From assembly GCF_910591885.1 (NCBI RefSeq), contig NC_063277.1, positions 8,742,001 to 8,806,000 on the forward strand: 64,000 bases of DNA, read 5' to 3'. Positions 1 through 11,641 of the stretch are shown piece by piece (the stretch's first letter is position 1; the number at the start of each line of letters is the position of its first letter). The position numbers and the translations under genes are program-made. Below the pieces are notes generated by a model that ran no database searches, was not told where the DNA came from, and saw only the letters and a program-made list of their open reading frames with translations. This stretch comes from Bombus terrestris (Eukaryota > Arthropoda > Insecta > Hymenoptera > Apidae).

Positions 1-730
1 CCTGATTAATGGATGGCTGATGGACGTTTTACGAGGTATTGGTTCTCGTGGATCCTCGTGGATTCGGAGGAAATCGATTGATCCTCTCATAGACGAATAT
101 TGGTAAAATAGAATCAATTTCAATAGCCAATCAATAATTTTCAGTGAATCGTAAACGGTTGAGAGAAAGGAATTATTAAACCTTTAAAAGCGAAGCTGTC
201 AAATATATTACTATACCACTGTACATGAGCTTCTTCCAGAAGACAAATTCATTAAATCGATTAATGATCAAATGATTAATTACTATCAAAAAGCAAACGA
301 ATACATCGTCTATGAACTTGTACAATTTTACTCGTCGTTCATAGATTCTCTATTTTGATCCGAATGATAATGCCTATGGATCGCGGCTTCGAATGAAGAA
401 ACGTGCACGAAAACGAAAACGAGTACGTAACGCGCGATGCTCACAGTGAAAGGGAGGAAAGAGAGTGGTAGATCCGCGTTACTGGGTAATCTACTTTGAG
501 ACTGAAATATAGAACATAAAGTTCAGGCTGTATCAAAGACCAGGTGCGAAAATTTAATGCGCCGGTAAATTAGCATACTAACGAGGACAGTAGAAAAGTG
601 GGAGGGAAAGGAACGGGCATATCCAAACCCTTGCCTATCACGTGCCGGCTAGGTCGGTGGAGCAGCTTTCCCTGTGATAGTAATCAAGCAAAATATTGTA
701 GCAACGGCCGCAGGCACTTCTGTCGAGGTT
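1..730. other. Non-coding flank, no gene seen
   Basis: Moderately AT-rich DNA with a slightly GC-richer part from about 590 to 730. No open frame of coding quality, no tRNA-like arm and no repeat longer than a few units was seen. It may be intron or intergenic; the sequence does not distinguish these. Confidence 0.5.
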
Positions 731-732
731 CT

Positions 733-923
733 TGACTCTCCTCCCGACTGTATCCCAGGTCCGTTGTACTGGTACCTTGGGAGATTATCGGACTTCTTTC
801 TCTGCTTCTCCCTTCCTAACTTATCTTGCAGTATCCGTCCCCCACCTTCTTCTTCCGCTTCTTCGTCTTCCTCTCTCCATCTCTCCTTATTCTCTTTCTT
901 ATTCGCTTCATCTTTATTCTTTC
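733..923 (+). other. Polypyrimidine-rich tract with a splice-acceptor-like site
   Basis: The plus strand is strongly C/T-rich for about 190 bases, with runs of TTC, TCC and CTC. Within it, at about 815-833, a CTAAC branch-point-like motif is followed by a short pyrimidine stretch and TTGCAG. That is the layout of a eukaryotic 3' splice site. The following sequence stays pyrimidine-rich and would encode mostly Ser, Pro, Leu and Phe, so a coding exon there is doubtful. It could be the acceptor of a non-coding exon, or chance inside a C/T-rich tract. Confidence 0.35.
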
Positions 924-984
924 TATGCTTTGGTCATGAATAAGTCGATACTTTCGTTACTTATGAGAGCGAGTACCGCGAAAG

Positions 985-1132
985 AGTGGATCTATGGACA
1001 AAGTAAATGAGACGAAGAAGGGCAGATTGGAAGAAAGATTAATAAGGAAGGGATTAAGAGACAGAACGAAAGAATGTAACGAGGGGAAGGGTAGAAATGG
1101 TGAAAGAGGAAGCGAACGAGGAGAAGGCTAGG
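985..1132 (+). other. Polypurine-rich tract
   Basis: About 150 bases of A/G-rich plus-strand sequence lie just after the pyrimidine tract at 733-923. The two together form a pyrimidine-to-purine switch, so the transcript of either strand could fold back partially on itself. There is no exact long inverted repeat; the similarity is one of composition. Confidence 0.4.
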
Positions 1133-1143
1133 TAGTTATACGA

Positions 1144-1470
1144 TTCTATGGCACCACACTAACCGGAGTATGGACCAACCCATGGCTAAAAGTTGGGAGA
1201 AACTTCCTAATGTATGTAGGAGAGTCGGACGGGCGGTGGCTTGCATCCATTCTACGACCGGCCAGTCCAGGTCGTGACCTGCCAACTCTCCCTTCCTTCC
1301 AATCCTTACTTGCTTGCTTCAGATCTCCCTTGAATTTCAACGTCTCTTCTATACCCTTTATGTATTTCCTTCCCACTTTACCTCGATTCGGTATCGATAT
1401 GCGCGTCCAACCGTACGTGTATCCAATTGCTAACCCCCTAACCTTCTTTTACTACATTCCTCGAATATAG
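1144..1470. other. GC-richer island, possible regulatory block
   Basis: A CpG-containing island with higher GC than its surroundings. It contains the inverted repeat described at 1268-1281. Open frames of 76 (minus) and 86 codons (plus) overlap on opposite strands and share no recognisable motif, so neither is called as a gene. Confidence 0.3.
1268..1281. promoter_or_regulatory. Inverted repeat resembling a palindromic nuclear-receptor site
   Basis: CAGGTC and GACCTG arms are separated by two bases, so the core reads AGGTCGTGACCT. This differs by one base from the palindrome AGGTCATGACCT bound by nuclear receptors as an inverted repeat with no spacer. In insects such sites can be bound by ecdysone-pathway receptors. 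The match is seen; binding is inference, and single sites of this length arise by chance. Confidence 0.25.
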
Positions 1471-4400
1471 TATTCTCGTGATGTTTAGTCATTTGAGAGA
1501 CGTAAGGAAAATTAAGGAAATCTTTGATAAGGTAGATGTGGACCATTTTCTACAGTTGAATTAATATTATTAGCGAAAGTACTAGCGCGAAATTACAAGT
1601 TTCCGTATTAGTAAATACATTTGGATAACAGTAATAAGTTTGCTAATAGCATAAAGAAAATTTTACACGTAAATTAAAAAAATTACAGTTTATAGTTTTT
1701 AGAAGGTAATCACCTTATTTGACAAAAAATTATGAAACTGTAAATTATAAAAAGAATTGCAGAGCTTATAACCTACAATTTGTAACCTGTTAATTTATTA
1801 ATGTCGTTAGTCAGATATCATCGGTAAATTATTGTGCAGGTCACTAATGTTTTTTTCAAACTGCACATCTTACGAGCACTGTTCGTGAATGTGTATACTA
1901 ATGAGTATGCGCCTTTAAATCATTAACTTGGTATAAATACGCGTGTTCATTTATACGTTTTGCATATATACGTATTTAAACGGGATCCACTTGGTTTTTG
2001 TGCTACACATGAAACCAAAGAAATGCAGTTTAAGTAAGGTAAGGAAGATGCAAATTAAATGGCGTTCTTATTCTTGGCAATTCCTTCCTATCGATTCTAT
2101 TGGATCTGAGCACGTGTTTAGTCTGCACTAAGTTTTTGCCTCCGCTAATTAGCTAATAACGAACCTGCTTATTTTATCTCGTATTTCTTCATTTTCCTTA
2201 TGAGAAAAATATGTGACAGCAGGATACACGAGCAATGAGATCCTCGTGATGCTAGTTATCAAGTCCTGAATAATAGAAGGCCCATTACTTCTAACGTGTT
2301 AAGAGTTCTGATGATTTATACATGTGGATATTCTCAGTCTGTGTAATATTCGCGGCGACTTATCGACAAGTCTCGTATGATAATATCGAACGATTAGATT
2401 ACTTGACAAGCAAGTGTTACAAAGCAGCAAAGATCGCGAAATTCAAATCCTTGCTTCTGATTTGTCTCGATTTATTCGAGATCTTCGTTGCGCTTCAACA
2501 TTTGTCTCGGAGCTGTTATTTATGCATGTATTTCTCCCGAGCGACCGCAAACGCCTAATCGATCGTAGTTTGTTCGAAAAATATTTTAGGAGCATATATA
2601 TCTGAGAAGTAATTTCTATCAAAAGTTATTTTTATGTGTCTCAAAATAATCCTAGAATAATACTTAGAAGTTATTATGGAAGTGATTTTTCATATTATGT
2701 CATTAAAATATATTTTGTTCCATATCGATATTATTCAATAAATTAGAATGTACATTTCGATGGTATTTCTGATTACCGATAAAATATTAAGAAAAAAAGA
2801 GAATGGTACATTGGTTATAATGTTACAGCAATATACCAAAGAGACCTTTTTTTGGTAGTTACTAGAACAACAGAAACTATAAGGGTTTTTCAAATGTTCT
2901 TTAAATATTCTTATCCTATTTAAAAAACGAACATAATTACATTTTAAATATAGAGGAGGTACATATCATTTAATTTTCTCTTATGACATATTTTTTTATC
3001 TTTAACCATTTTACGTGCTGTTTTAGCTCCGCCTAATTGCGTGAGTGTTCTTTATATTTAAATAAGTAAAAGTATTTATAGTTCGTATTCCATTTGATTT
3101 AATTTTTATTTGTGATTTATTTGGTTGATTAAATGCGATAAAAATACGGAAGGAACGGAGAAAAAAATAATAAGAGGAAGAAGTGAGGAACCTTTTAGTG
3201 GTCTACTTCTATTTCCATTCTTGGTATGCAAGAATTTTTCTCCTAAGAAATTCAGTTAGGAGAGAAAAATTCGAACTCGAGAGGAAATTTTCAGGTTTCA
3301 CAGTTCTACGATTCTTTTATTTGTCTTCTTTATAGCATTTCGAACGTACGATTTCAAATCATTATCTAGACGCAAAAACTTTATTACGACTTTTGTTAGT
3401 CTCACTTTTTTCCGCTTTATTTATTCCACATTTCGTTTCACTTGTTTTAAATAAAACCTTTTATTCTGTATACGATTATCGACGATATCAACGATTTAGT
3501 CACGTTCTTTCGAGCTACGCACATTGCTTGAAAAAATATGGAACGTTCAAAAAATTTTGGTGTAACAATATGTAGCCGTAAAAAAGCTCCTAACGAATCG
3601 CGATGAATGAAAGAGTCTTTTGTTCTCGGATACAATAAAGGTTGCAATAAAAGTTATACATGATATACGAGCTCGTATAATTAAATTTAATAAAATTATG
3701 GTTTTGAAAGAAACCACCCTGCGATCAAAATTCCAGTTGCTAATAAAATTAGTATTAGCATTAAGCTGATAAAAAGTAAATGAATAAATAAATCTCGTTT
3801 GGTACGTATTCTATTAAAATATTGTAATTAATTATTCAACGCAGTCTTCCATAATAATGTTTTTACTTGCTTTATCGATGCACGTTTAATACCTATAAGA
3901 ACATGAAACTAACTTTGCATATAAAAAGGAATTGTTGACTAGTCCTAAAAACTTTCAACTTAGTGAATACAGCATCCTGTATCGTAGAAAATAACCAACT
4001 AAATTTCTGTTCGCGATATTGTATCGACATCATCCGGTAAAAAACATTTCCTTTATACACTCATTAATAAATTTATGCACGTTATTTCATTGCTCTCTTT
4101 CATTTTACACGAGTAACAGTAAAAACCGCATAGTTGAGTGATCGCAAAACGCAAATGCGTTTTCAAAAGATCTCAATTGCTCGCCATAGGCCTCGTAACA
4201 TTCGTTGAATACGTGTATAAAAACTAAATTCTACATAAATGTTTCCCATCTGTCGCGGTGCTTTTCTTTCTCGCGGTCTTACGGAAAGAGGGATAAAGGC
4301 GAGAAGTGAAACGACGACGAACTTTCCGTAGCCTTTATCCCCGTTTCTTATTGGACTCTCAGGTGCAAAAACTTGTACGGACTGGTACGTGTATTTCTGC

Positions 4401-4941
4401 TAAACATGAAAATATCCAGCTAGTTACATGCTGTTACAACAAATCGAAAAATTCTTACGTGTTCCGAAGCCTGTATCTCTCTCATCCGTACGTGTCAAAC
4501 TAAATGCACCACTTACCTGCAACAAAAAGGAAATATGCAATTTAGCGTACTTTTAAAATAATTTACATGATTAACATTTTTTAGCTTTTCACTACATATC
4601 CGGGGTAAAACCCATCATATTTTATATTTATCTAATACATTACATATTTATTACATTTATTATTCGTTTATTATTGACCACAAAGATGAACTTTTATAAC
4701 GTTATATTTTATTTAAAAAAGCGTTTTTAGCGAAATATGAAATAAATTTAATATAATGATAATCAGAAAATTTAACTCTATATGTCTAGAATGAATATCA
4801 TTTTTATCATCATTAGAGTAAAATATGAAATAATGTCAGAATTTTAAACATATTTGATACAATGATATTTTAAAGTACATTTATGACAATATTAAGGATA
4901 AAACTAACGTATAAAACATATAGCAAGTATAACAATTTAAG

Positions 4942-5175
4942 ATGAAAAGGAAGGGAATAGCGGTTATAGAAATGATTTACAACAAAAATTCGAAAGTAGG
5001 AAAATATCGCATTAAATTATTTCCATATCGTGAGATTTACAAAATTCGCGATTTACATCCTATTGTTGTTTCGACGCTAAATATTCGATTTAATTTTAAT
5101 GTTAAACCGGGTACATTTCATAATCTCTCTTACAAAAGTAGTACTACAAAAAAGAAAATTCGAAACTACGCGTAA
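4942..5175 (+). CDS. Candidate 77-aa lysine-rich small ORF
   Basis: An ATG-initiated frame of 77 codons in AT-rich DNA, bounded upstream by an in-frame TAA four codons before the ATG. The start context has A at -3. The product begins MKRKGIAVIEMIYN and ends in a basic tail containing TTKKKIRN. It has no signal peptide and no transmembrane segment. I recognise no family. Frames of this length are uncommon in DNA this AT-rich but are still expected a few times per window. It could equally be chance. Confidence 0.1.
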   Translation: MKRKGIAVIEMIYNKNSKVGKYRIKLFPYREIYKIRDLHPIVVSTLNIRFNFNVKPGTFHNLSYKSSTTKKKIRNYA

Positions 5176-5950
5176 TACAAGATAATTATGTAAATCCTTT
5201 ATACTGGCAATTACTTCATGCATCAAATGGCAGGAAGGTTGTAACAGACTCATAACTCGATAAATATATTATGAAATTTTTTAAGCGGATTTCCAACTTT
5301 TCTCTGCAATTCTTCAAGTTTTTATAAATGCTGCGCGACACAGCCAGTGAAGGGTAATCGAATTTCTCGAGGTAAAACACAGAACCGGCGTCTGAAAACT
5401 GCGAGAGCGTAAACAAAATACTTTGCAAATAACGCAATAAGTAGCGGAGTATGTTGGAGAGTTAAATGAACCGACCTGAGAAACGTGCGAAGGGAGACAA
5501 ATAAAAGAGACAGATGTGAAAAAGGCTGAAGCTCTGTTTGCCGTGTCAAAAATCAACACAAATTGAAATCACCGGCGCCCTGTGTTGACTGGAGAAAATC
5601 GACTTTATCCGTCTTGAGCTACCAGATTTTTCCACCATCTATCGTATTTTCCAGATTGGCCATTCGATGAGAAAAAAAGCGAGTCACTTTGAAATACGAA
5701 AAAGGTTTAAGAAAATTTCACATCAATGTCACGCTGGAAAGAGTATAACATTCCGCACAAAAAAAGAAAGACCATAGTATATAAAAAAGTTTATTCTCTA
5801 CGAAAGAAGAAAATAAATCGAAACAGAAATCCTTTGTAGATGTTTCTGAAAAGTCAAAAGTAAATTTAATTGGATGCTCTTGATGAAATCTCGTTCACAA
5901 CCATTATTAAGATTGCACGCGATGTTCATGCAACAAAGCACATAAACAGA

Positions 5951-6042
5951 AGTAATTAAATTCTCTTGTAATTTGGAAGGAATTATTTTCAAGAAGAGTA
6001 ATTAAATTCTTTCTTAATTTCGAGAAAATTATTTTGGACAGC
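5951..6042. repeat. Diverged tandem duplication, period 46 bp
   Basis: Two adjacent units, 5951-5996 and 5997-6042, both begin AGTAATTAAATTCT and both contain an AATTATTTT block at the same offset. They differ at several positions, so the duplication is not recent. It lies in AT-rich non-coding sequence, and no third unit is visible on either side. Confidence 0.6.
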
Positions 6043-6579
6043 CAAACGATGGGAGAGAGAATGGAAGCACGGCTCGTCTTTTAAATAACGAAACAGAAAA
6101 GTTAAAGATCTGATCCTAAGATAATATCTTGCAATAATATTCTTAACAATTTGTTTAATTCTACATGATTTCAGCACGTATACATTATACTTTATTAAAT
6201 TTTAAATAACTTCCATATCTACAATGATCAAATTTCCTACTTCGTTTACTTCAAGATATTATGTAGCAGCGAAACTGGTCATTCAAAGACTACACGTATT
6301 CTAAAAACTAATTACACAGGAAACTAAGAATAAAGTTAAACATCGAATTGAACGATAAACTTGGTGCATCCAGACAGGTTTGAAATTCTATTACGAAATA
6401 TATTGTATCTTTCTTTTAACTAGATTATCGATCGACAATCCATTACTTCATTTCCAAAAAAAAAACAATGTCAACGTATAACGGAAAAATTTTTCATTTG
6501 CTATTCATTAGATTCGGTAAGCTTTTATTAAGAGAAACCATTTCATTTATAATCGTTCGTTTTTGTTACGTAACGTACA

Positions 6580-6960
6580 AGGTGTTGGTTCCTGTGCTCA
6601 CTCATTATGTGTTTGGTGTGACGTAACCTTGACTGAAGATTGAAAATCTCGGATCGGGACTCTAATTGACTCTGCTCAGTGAAGAGGAAACGGAGAGCTC
6701 GAAGGGGAACGCTAGGTTTCAGGAATTGCTACCGGATGACGAAGCAAGCTTCTCCCCTTTCCCTAAATCAATAACCCTCCCCCTCGATCTTCGAGAAGAT
6801 CTCGGCTAGATTACGTTTAACTTACGTGGATGATACGCGTAACGTGTACATCGTCCTCATTGCATCGCTGCTTCAATTAGAATTTGTTCCGTGTCGCGTC
6901 CTTCTGAATCATTCATGGATCAACATCGAAAAGCGATACAGAGGAAATCGCGGTGCATAT
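6580..6960. other. GC-richer island without a gene
   Basis: About 380 bases with raised GC and several CpGs between AT-rich flanks. No frame over 60 codons and no clear promoter or splice pattern was seen. A conserved non-coding or regulatory role is possible but not shown. Confidence 0.25.
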
Positions 6961-7099
6961 AGAAGGGAATAAAAATCGATCAGATATACAGATGAATATT
7001 TACTAAGTATCCGGATTTCCATTTGCCACAAATTGAAGAAATTCTGTAAATACTTAGTTTAGTCGTAAATTACAAGCGTAGTGTTGTGACAGATATGTA

Positions 7100-7270
7100 T
7101 ATTAGGTGGTTGTAAAAAGTAGGATTTAAGCAAAATTTTAATGATGAAGAAAAAGATTCAAGATTGTTATTTGAAGTAATCGTTCTTTGCTTTGATACAA
7201 ATTTGAAAATGACGTGATTAATCATTAGGACATGGACGGTATTTAAGGATATATGAATAGCTTCAAATTA
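7100..7270 (+). mobile_element. Possible mariner-type terminal repeat and decayed flank
   Basis: A TA dinucleotide at 7100-7101, the mariner target site, is followed by TTAGGTGGTTGTAAAAAGTA. This resembles mariner inverted terminal repeats of the type that begins TTAGGT with a run of A before GTA. The next 150 bases are AT-rich, with no readable transposase. No matching inverted copy was seen within the following 1.3 kb, so this would be a solo or truncated end. It may be a coincidental match of about 20 bases. Confidence 0.25.
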
Positions 7271-7950
7271 GCGTATTTCTAACACGAATCCTTGATACAA
7301 CATTTTCTAAATCACTCCTGTATTTTGCTATTTCGACGAATTTGTTATAAACTTTGATACCATAGACAAACGTATTCGACATTTTTCATAATTTCGATCA
7401 TTGTTAGTGCAAGTACTTTAGACGTTATCATTTAAAAAATTGTCTATTTATTTCTACCAGAAAACATCTAATAGAATTGTAATATATAGCAGGACTACAT
7501 ACATAAAAAAGAATTATAGAGAAATAATTTATTGAAACAGTCGCTTTATACAGCTATTAAATAAGAAATATCTACAGTTTCTAATAGCTTGAAATAGATA
7601 TACTTCTCTCGCAGTCAAGCAAGTAACAAAACACATAGATGTAGGGATTTCTCAAATTCTGTTTAATTGCAAACTGACTTCAAGAAACTTCAACAAGCAA
7701 AGTCCAAGTGTACTACCCAAGCTATCTTCAGTTCTGCTTACCCGCATCTCTCAACCCTCATCTTCTTGAAAACGTTCGTTGTCCAAAAAAATACAGATGG
7801 TACTTCCATATAACCTACTATCACCCTTAAACTTCTTAAACTTTCCTATAACCCAATATCTCCAGCACATTTCTTTATCCAATTGATATCGATATTATCG
7901 ATTTCAACAGCAACGGGAGAAAGATTTATCAGTGTTAATTCTTACCCTAG
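7270..7950. other. AT-rich gap, nothing supported
   Basis: AT-rich sequence with no frame of coding quality. No repeat, RNA gene or regulatory cluster was recognised. Confidence 0.4.
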
Positions 7951-7954
7951 AGCG

Positions 7955-8353
7955 TTATTTGCCTGAAGGGTAGCCTGTGACAGGTATAAATGACAACTTA
8001 GTAACGAGGCGGAAGCAAACAATATCGTTTAACGTTGCCGGTGTTTTCATCGAGGCGATCTTTGCGACCTTGGATGGTCGAGAATCGCATGGTTGATAAT
8101 TAAAAGAGGCAGCGGGAGGTTCTAGGCGGCAGCATATTGATGGGGAAATTTCCCAGCGTGTAAAGCTGCCACGACTTCGGTATCCTCTCCCTTCGATTTC
8201 TAATCTGACCGGCGTAATGTCGTCCGTAATTAATACAAGTTGTAATCCCTGGCAGCATTCCGGTTTTGCGCCGGACAAGATATTAGTTGTGCCGTAGTTG
8301 TGCCGCAGTTGCACCACCAGGCAACCCGCCTGCACATAGATAGAGATCGGCAT
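7955..8353 (-). CDS. Candidate 132-aa ORF in a GC island, unrecognised
   Basis: An ATG frame on the minus strand beginning MPISIYVQAGCLVVQLRHNY. The product is mixed polar and hydrophobic with six or seven cysteines and no clear membrane segment. I recognise no domain. The frame covers a GC-richer island almost exactly, which lowers the stop-codon rate by itself. No flanking splice sites or polyadenylation signal were identified. Near the start, 8286-8318 holds an imperfect 11-base tandem repeat (GTTGTGCCGTA-type). I favour a chance frame across a conserved non-coding island. Confidence 0.12.
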   Translation of the reverse strand: MPISIYVQAGCLVVQLRHNYGTTNILSGAKPECCQGLQLVLITDDITPVRLEIEGRGYRSRGSFTRWEISPSICCRLEPPAASFNYQPCDSRPSKVAKIASMKTPATLNDIVCFRLVTKLSFIPVTGYPSGK

Positions 8354-8469
8354 TAGAGGTAGCCTAGACCTCCAACTATCTTACTCGTTCCGTGCTTCGC
8401 TCTCCCAGCCCTCTCTTCGTTTCCTGTTACAGTTAATGGAAATTCAACAGCGGCACGGCTTCCTAGTTT

Positions 8470-10840
8470 GTGCAGTTTTCCTATTCAAGTGGAACGTTTT
8501 CGATGTTTTTCTCTGCTACAAGAACCGACACGACGTTGACATCTTGTTTTGAAAGAATACTTTGATCCTGAACGATACAGACGTATTCCGGTATCGTTAT
8601 CGTTCGCGGTTTAGAAGAAAAAAGACTGGTTTAATAGAGATATAAAACATGAAATTCGTTGTCGGATATGGCAGCGCTGAACGGTTTTCGAATCGCTGGG
8701 AACATGAACCTTTAACATTTTCATGTGGTTGTTTTACGAGACAACTCTTCCTATGAATTTCCTATTTTTTGATTATATCGTTTCTTTATTTAAAGACCTT
8801 ATATTGTACCTTCTAATGTATATCATATCAATGATAGCCGAATGTAACCGATCTATGTCAAATAAATATCTCTTAAATTGACTTTTAATGTACAAGAGAA
8901 ATTCATGGTTTAGGAATAATCCGACTGATAGGTTAGTTGGGAAATATAGAATATGACGTAGAAATATATTGTGACAATTTTCTGTGTAATTTACGTGTAA
9001 ACCTTATATGTATTGGAGTATGAATATATAGTTTAATAATAATCCTACATTTGACAATAACTAAAATTTACTCCTGTAGACTGACTAATAAATGTATATA
9101 ATAATTTATTTTTCGTTTCGACTGGAATATATATATATAATGCTTATACAGATCGATGATAGATGTCTTAAAAAATGTTATCGCGATTATTTTCGCATTT
9201 CAGCGCAACGGCATAAAATTCTGAAAAGATGTATAAATACAAACCGATGCAAACCATACAAAATAAATAACTAGAAACTGAACTTCATTTAATGAAATTC
9301 GTCGTATACGATCATTTATCAAGCCCGTGCTCGTTTTTATTTGAGAATTTTCTACATTTAACAAAACATACGTAAAAATTGAACAGCGTGTAAAAAATTC
9401 ATAACATCGTTATATTCTCGAAATAAATTTCGAACAACCAAAAGTTATATCTCGAACGTTCGAATATGTATCGTGAAATTCCATCGAAATTCAAATTTTC
9501 GGGCGCAGAAACTATTCTTTGTCGATCTACGTGTGTGTAAGTTGGAGTGAGAATACGATTTCGAAATTTCTATCAAACATGGGGCATGTGTGTGCGTGCC
9601 TCGGTAGATTAAGTTAAGCGTAGGGATGACGCACGCGATGACATCTCGGTGTTTTCCGTCTGAAATGCACTTCCGGCCTACGTGCCTGACTATCCGCTAG
9701 TTAAGAAAGCTTTATGGAAATATTCGTAATTTTCTCACGTAGCCGAGCATACGTTGCTCGACATAACTAAATCTATTTCCATGCATGAATATGGATGGGC
9801 TTTGTTTATGATTCAGTAGAGCCGTTTTCAGCCGAGGGATAATGGATTTGCTATTGGAATTTTTTTTCGAATGAGTATTTTCTCTGCCTGATATTTAACG
9901 GCGATTAAACGAAATATTTTGCACTCCAGTGCGTTTGCAATTAGTCTGTTTTATTTGTCGCTCTTATGCTTTTTATACCATTCGACGGAAACCTCAAGAT
10001 AATGAGATATAATAGAAATCTTAATATGAACATAAATCGTCGTCATAAAAACACGTGGTAGATAGCAATGCCTGAAGAACGGAAATTTTTAACGTTTAAA
10101 TCATGATAGAATTGTTTCGTCGTGAAGGACAGTTTCTTTTGTTACAGCTCATAATATGGAAAAATTGAAGTTTTATTGCGTGAATAAGGTAGACTATTCA
10201 TAACATGAATACATTTGTGTGCGAACAGATTTTATTTTAAGTAAACTTTATTTAAGGACGACCACGAGTTTTGACGACACGACAGAATTTTAAATAAACA
10301 GAGTCATAAGACATACTACAAGCCACTGCTGTTTTCATAGAAAATATACTTCATACAAGTAAAGAATCTGTTTTTCTGACATGAAGAATATTCTTCACAT
10401 TTTCTATACGAACTATATAATAGACTGACAAATTGATTATGTTGTACTAATACATTGATGATTGTTTTACAAACATCCTTATACGAAGAAACGTTTATTT
10501 GAAAAACAAACTCTGTTATTGTATATTGATGTATTTTATAGATTGTAACACACATTAGGTTCTTGATCTAGATCGCAACATAATTTATATAAATTTTTAT
10601 TTGAAACTGTCGAACTTGTCAGATTCATCATTTTGTTAAAAATATCGGATTTTGTGTATGTCTTGTTTGAAATTTCGTTTCACAAAATCTAGAATAGAAA
10701 TATTTTTCGAAAAAAGGTGATAGAAATATCGCATTTTTCTACTACAAGTATTTCGATTTGAAAGAAAGAGTATCTGCATTAAAAAGGAAAGGCTAATATT
10801 TTAAATCATGGTATTTTACTTGTAACTGTAATAATTACTA
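8470..10840. other. AT-rich gap with a short AT microsatellite
   Basis: AT-rich, gene-poor DNA. A short (AT)n run lies at about 9127-9139. A slightly GC-richer patch at 9500-9720 has GTGTGTGCGTG-like sequence. Frames of 60-79 codons here have no recognisable content. Confidence 0.45.
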
Positions 10841-10845
10841 TAAAA

Positions 10846-11245
10846 ATGAAAATCACGATTCTCAGCCTATTTTGTCGGCCGTTCAAACACGTGTCAATCC
10901 CTACAACGAAAATTCATTACATTTGCGGTAGCCGGGGAATGAAATTATTCGATGGGCAGATAAATACGAGGGGAACCACCATGAACGCCGTAGGCTTAAA
11001 GAAATTATCCCTCCCCATGCCGCGCAATGACTAAGGTCGATCCCGCTGTGGTTTTACGCGTTAACGTTTGGCAGCGTGAATCATTTTTCTCGAGTGTGGC
11101 AACGATAAATTTCTCTTCGCAATTTTCGTGCCGAATTCGATACCACGATAATCTTGTTCGCGGTCAGCAGTGGCGTTGCAGACCCGTTGCAAAAAGCATC
11201 CCGCATCTTCCACCCGACGAGCCCGTACGATACTTTTTGCCGTAA
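10846..11245 (+). other. GC island with two overlapping small frames
   Basis: An ATG frame of 62 codons (10846-11034) overlaps by eight bases a second ATG frame of 72 codons (11027-11245). In a bacterial genome this would suggest coupling; in an animal genome it is more likely coincidence. Neither product resembles a known family. The island carries several CpGs and a GCGTTAACG palindrome-like patch near 11059. I list it as non-coding with a small chance of a short exon. Confidence 0.2.
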
Positions 11246-11371
11246 ACTTTTCCCTTTCTTAACCACATAGAATTCTTCATATAACAGGTATACGAAGAGA
11301 GAAAGAGGCTACCTAGAGCACAGAAGTAGATTTATCAAGTAACTTCTCCTTGATACGCGTAGAACTAGGGT

Positions 11372-11641
11372 ATGTTAGATGGGAAGACGAACAGTCTTCG
11401 TAAAACCATCAACGACTCGCCAGAATGTAATCTGCTAGTCACTCCTATTCTGGCTTTTCTCCCGCGAAAAAAGATCTTTCCAGTTCGTATCGTGACAATC
11501 GTTTTATTCCCTGATGGAAAGTGGCGAGTTAGACGACGTTCAAGGGATGCGATCGCTGCTGAGGTTGAAATTCAATTTTGCACTGTCATGTCGGCTAGAG
11601 TGTCCGACCTGACAAGCAACACCGGTCCGTGTAAGTTCTAG
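11372..11641 (+). CDS. Candidate first coding exon or 89-aa ORF
   Basis: An ATG frame of 89 codons with codon choice like insect coding DNA. It begins MLDGKTNSLRKTINDSPE, has a hydrophobic beta-like middle, then an Arg-rich patch, and ends NTGPCKF. G lies at -3 of the ATG. Eleven bases before the frame closes, a perfect donor hexamer GTAAGT lies at 11631-11636. The sequence could therefore be a 259-base first coding exon ending at 11630 rather than a complete ORF. No partner exon was identified, and no family is recognised. Confidence 0.18.
   Translation: MLDGKTNSLRKTINDSPECNLLVTPILAFLPRKKIFPVRIVTIVLFPDGKWRVRRRSRDAIAAEVEIQFCTVMSARVSDLTSNTGPCKF

Larger units (their letters stand above)
1480..6580. 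other. AT-rich gene-poor stretch
   Basis: Five kilobases of AT-rich sequence with scattered A/T runs. Two short frames look mildly protein-like: one at 2322-2558 plus, with a hydrophobic N-terminus, and an overlapping frame without an ATG ending near 2605. They overlap in different frames, so at most one could be real. The ORF at 4942-5175 and the tandem duplication at 5951-6042 are listed separately. Nothing else is supported. Confidence 0.5.
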
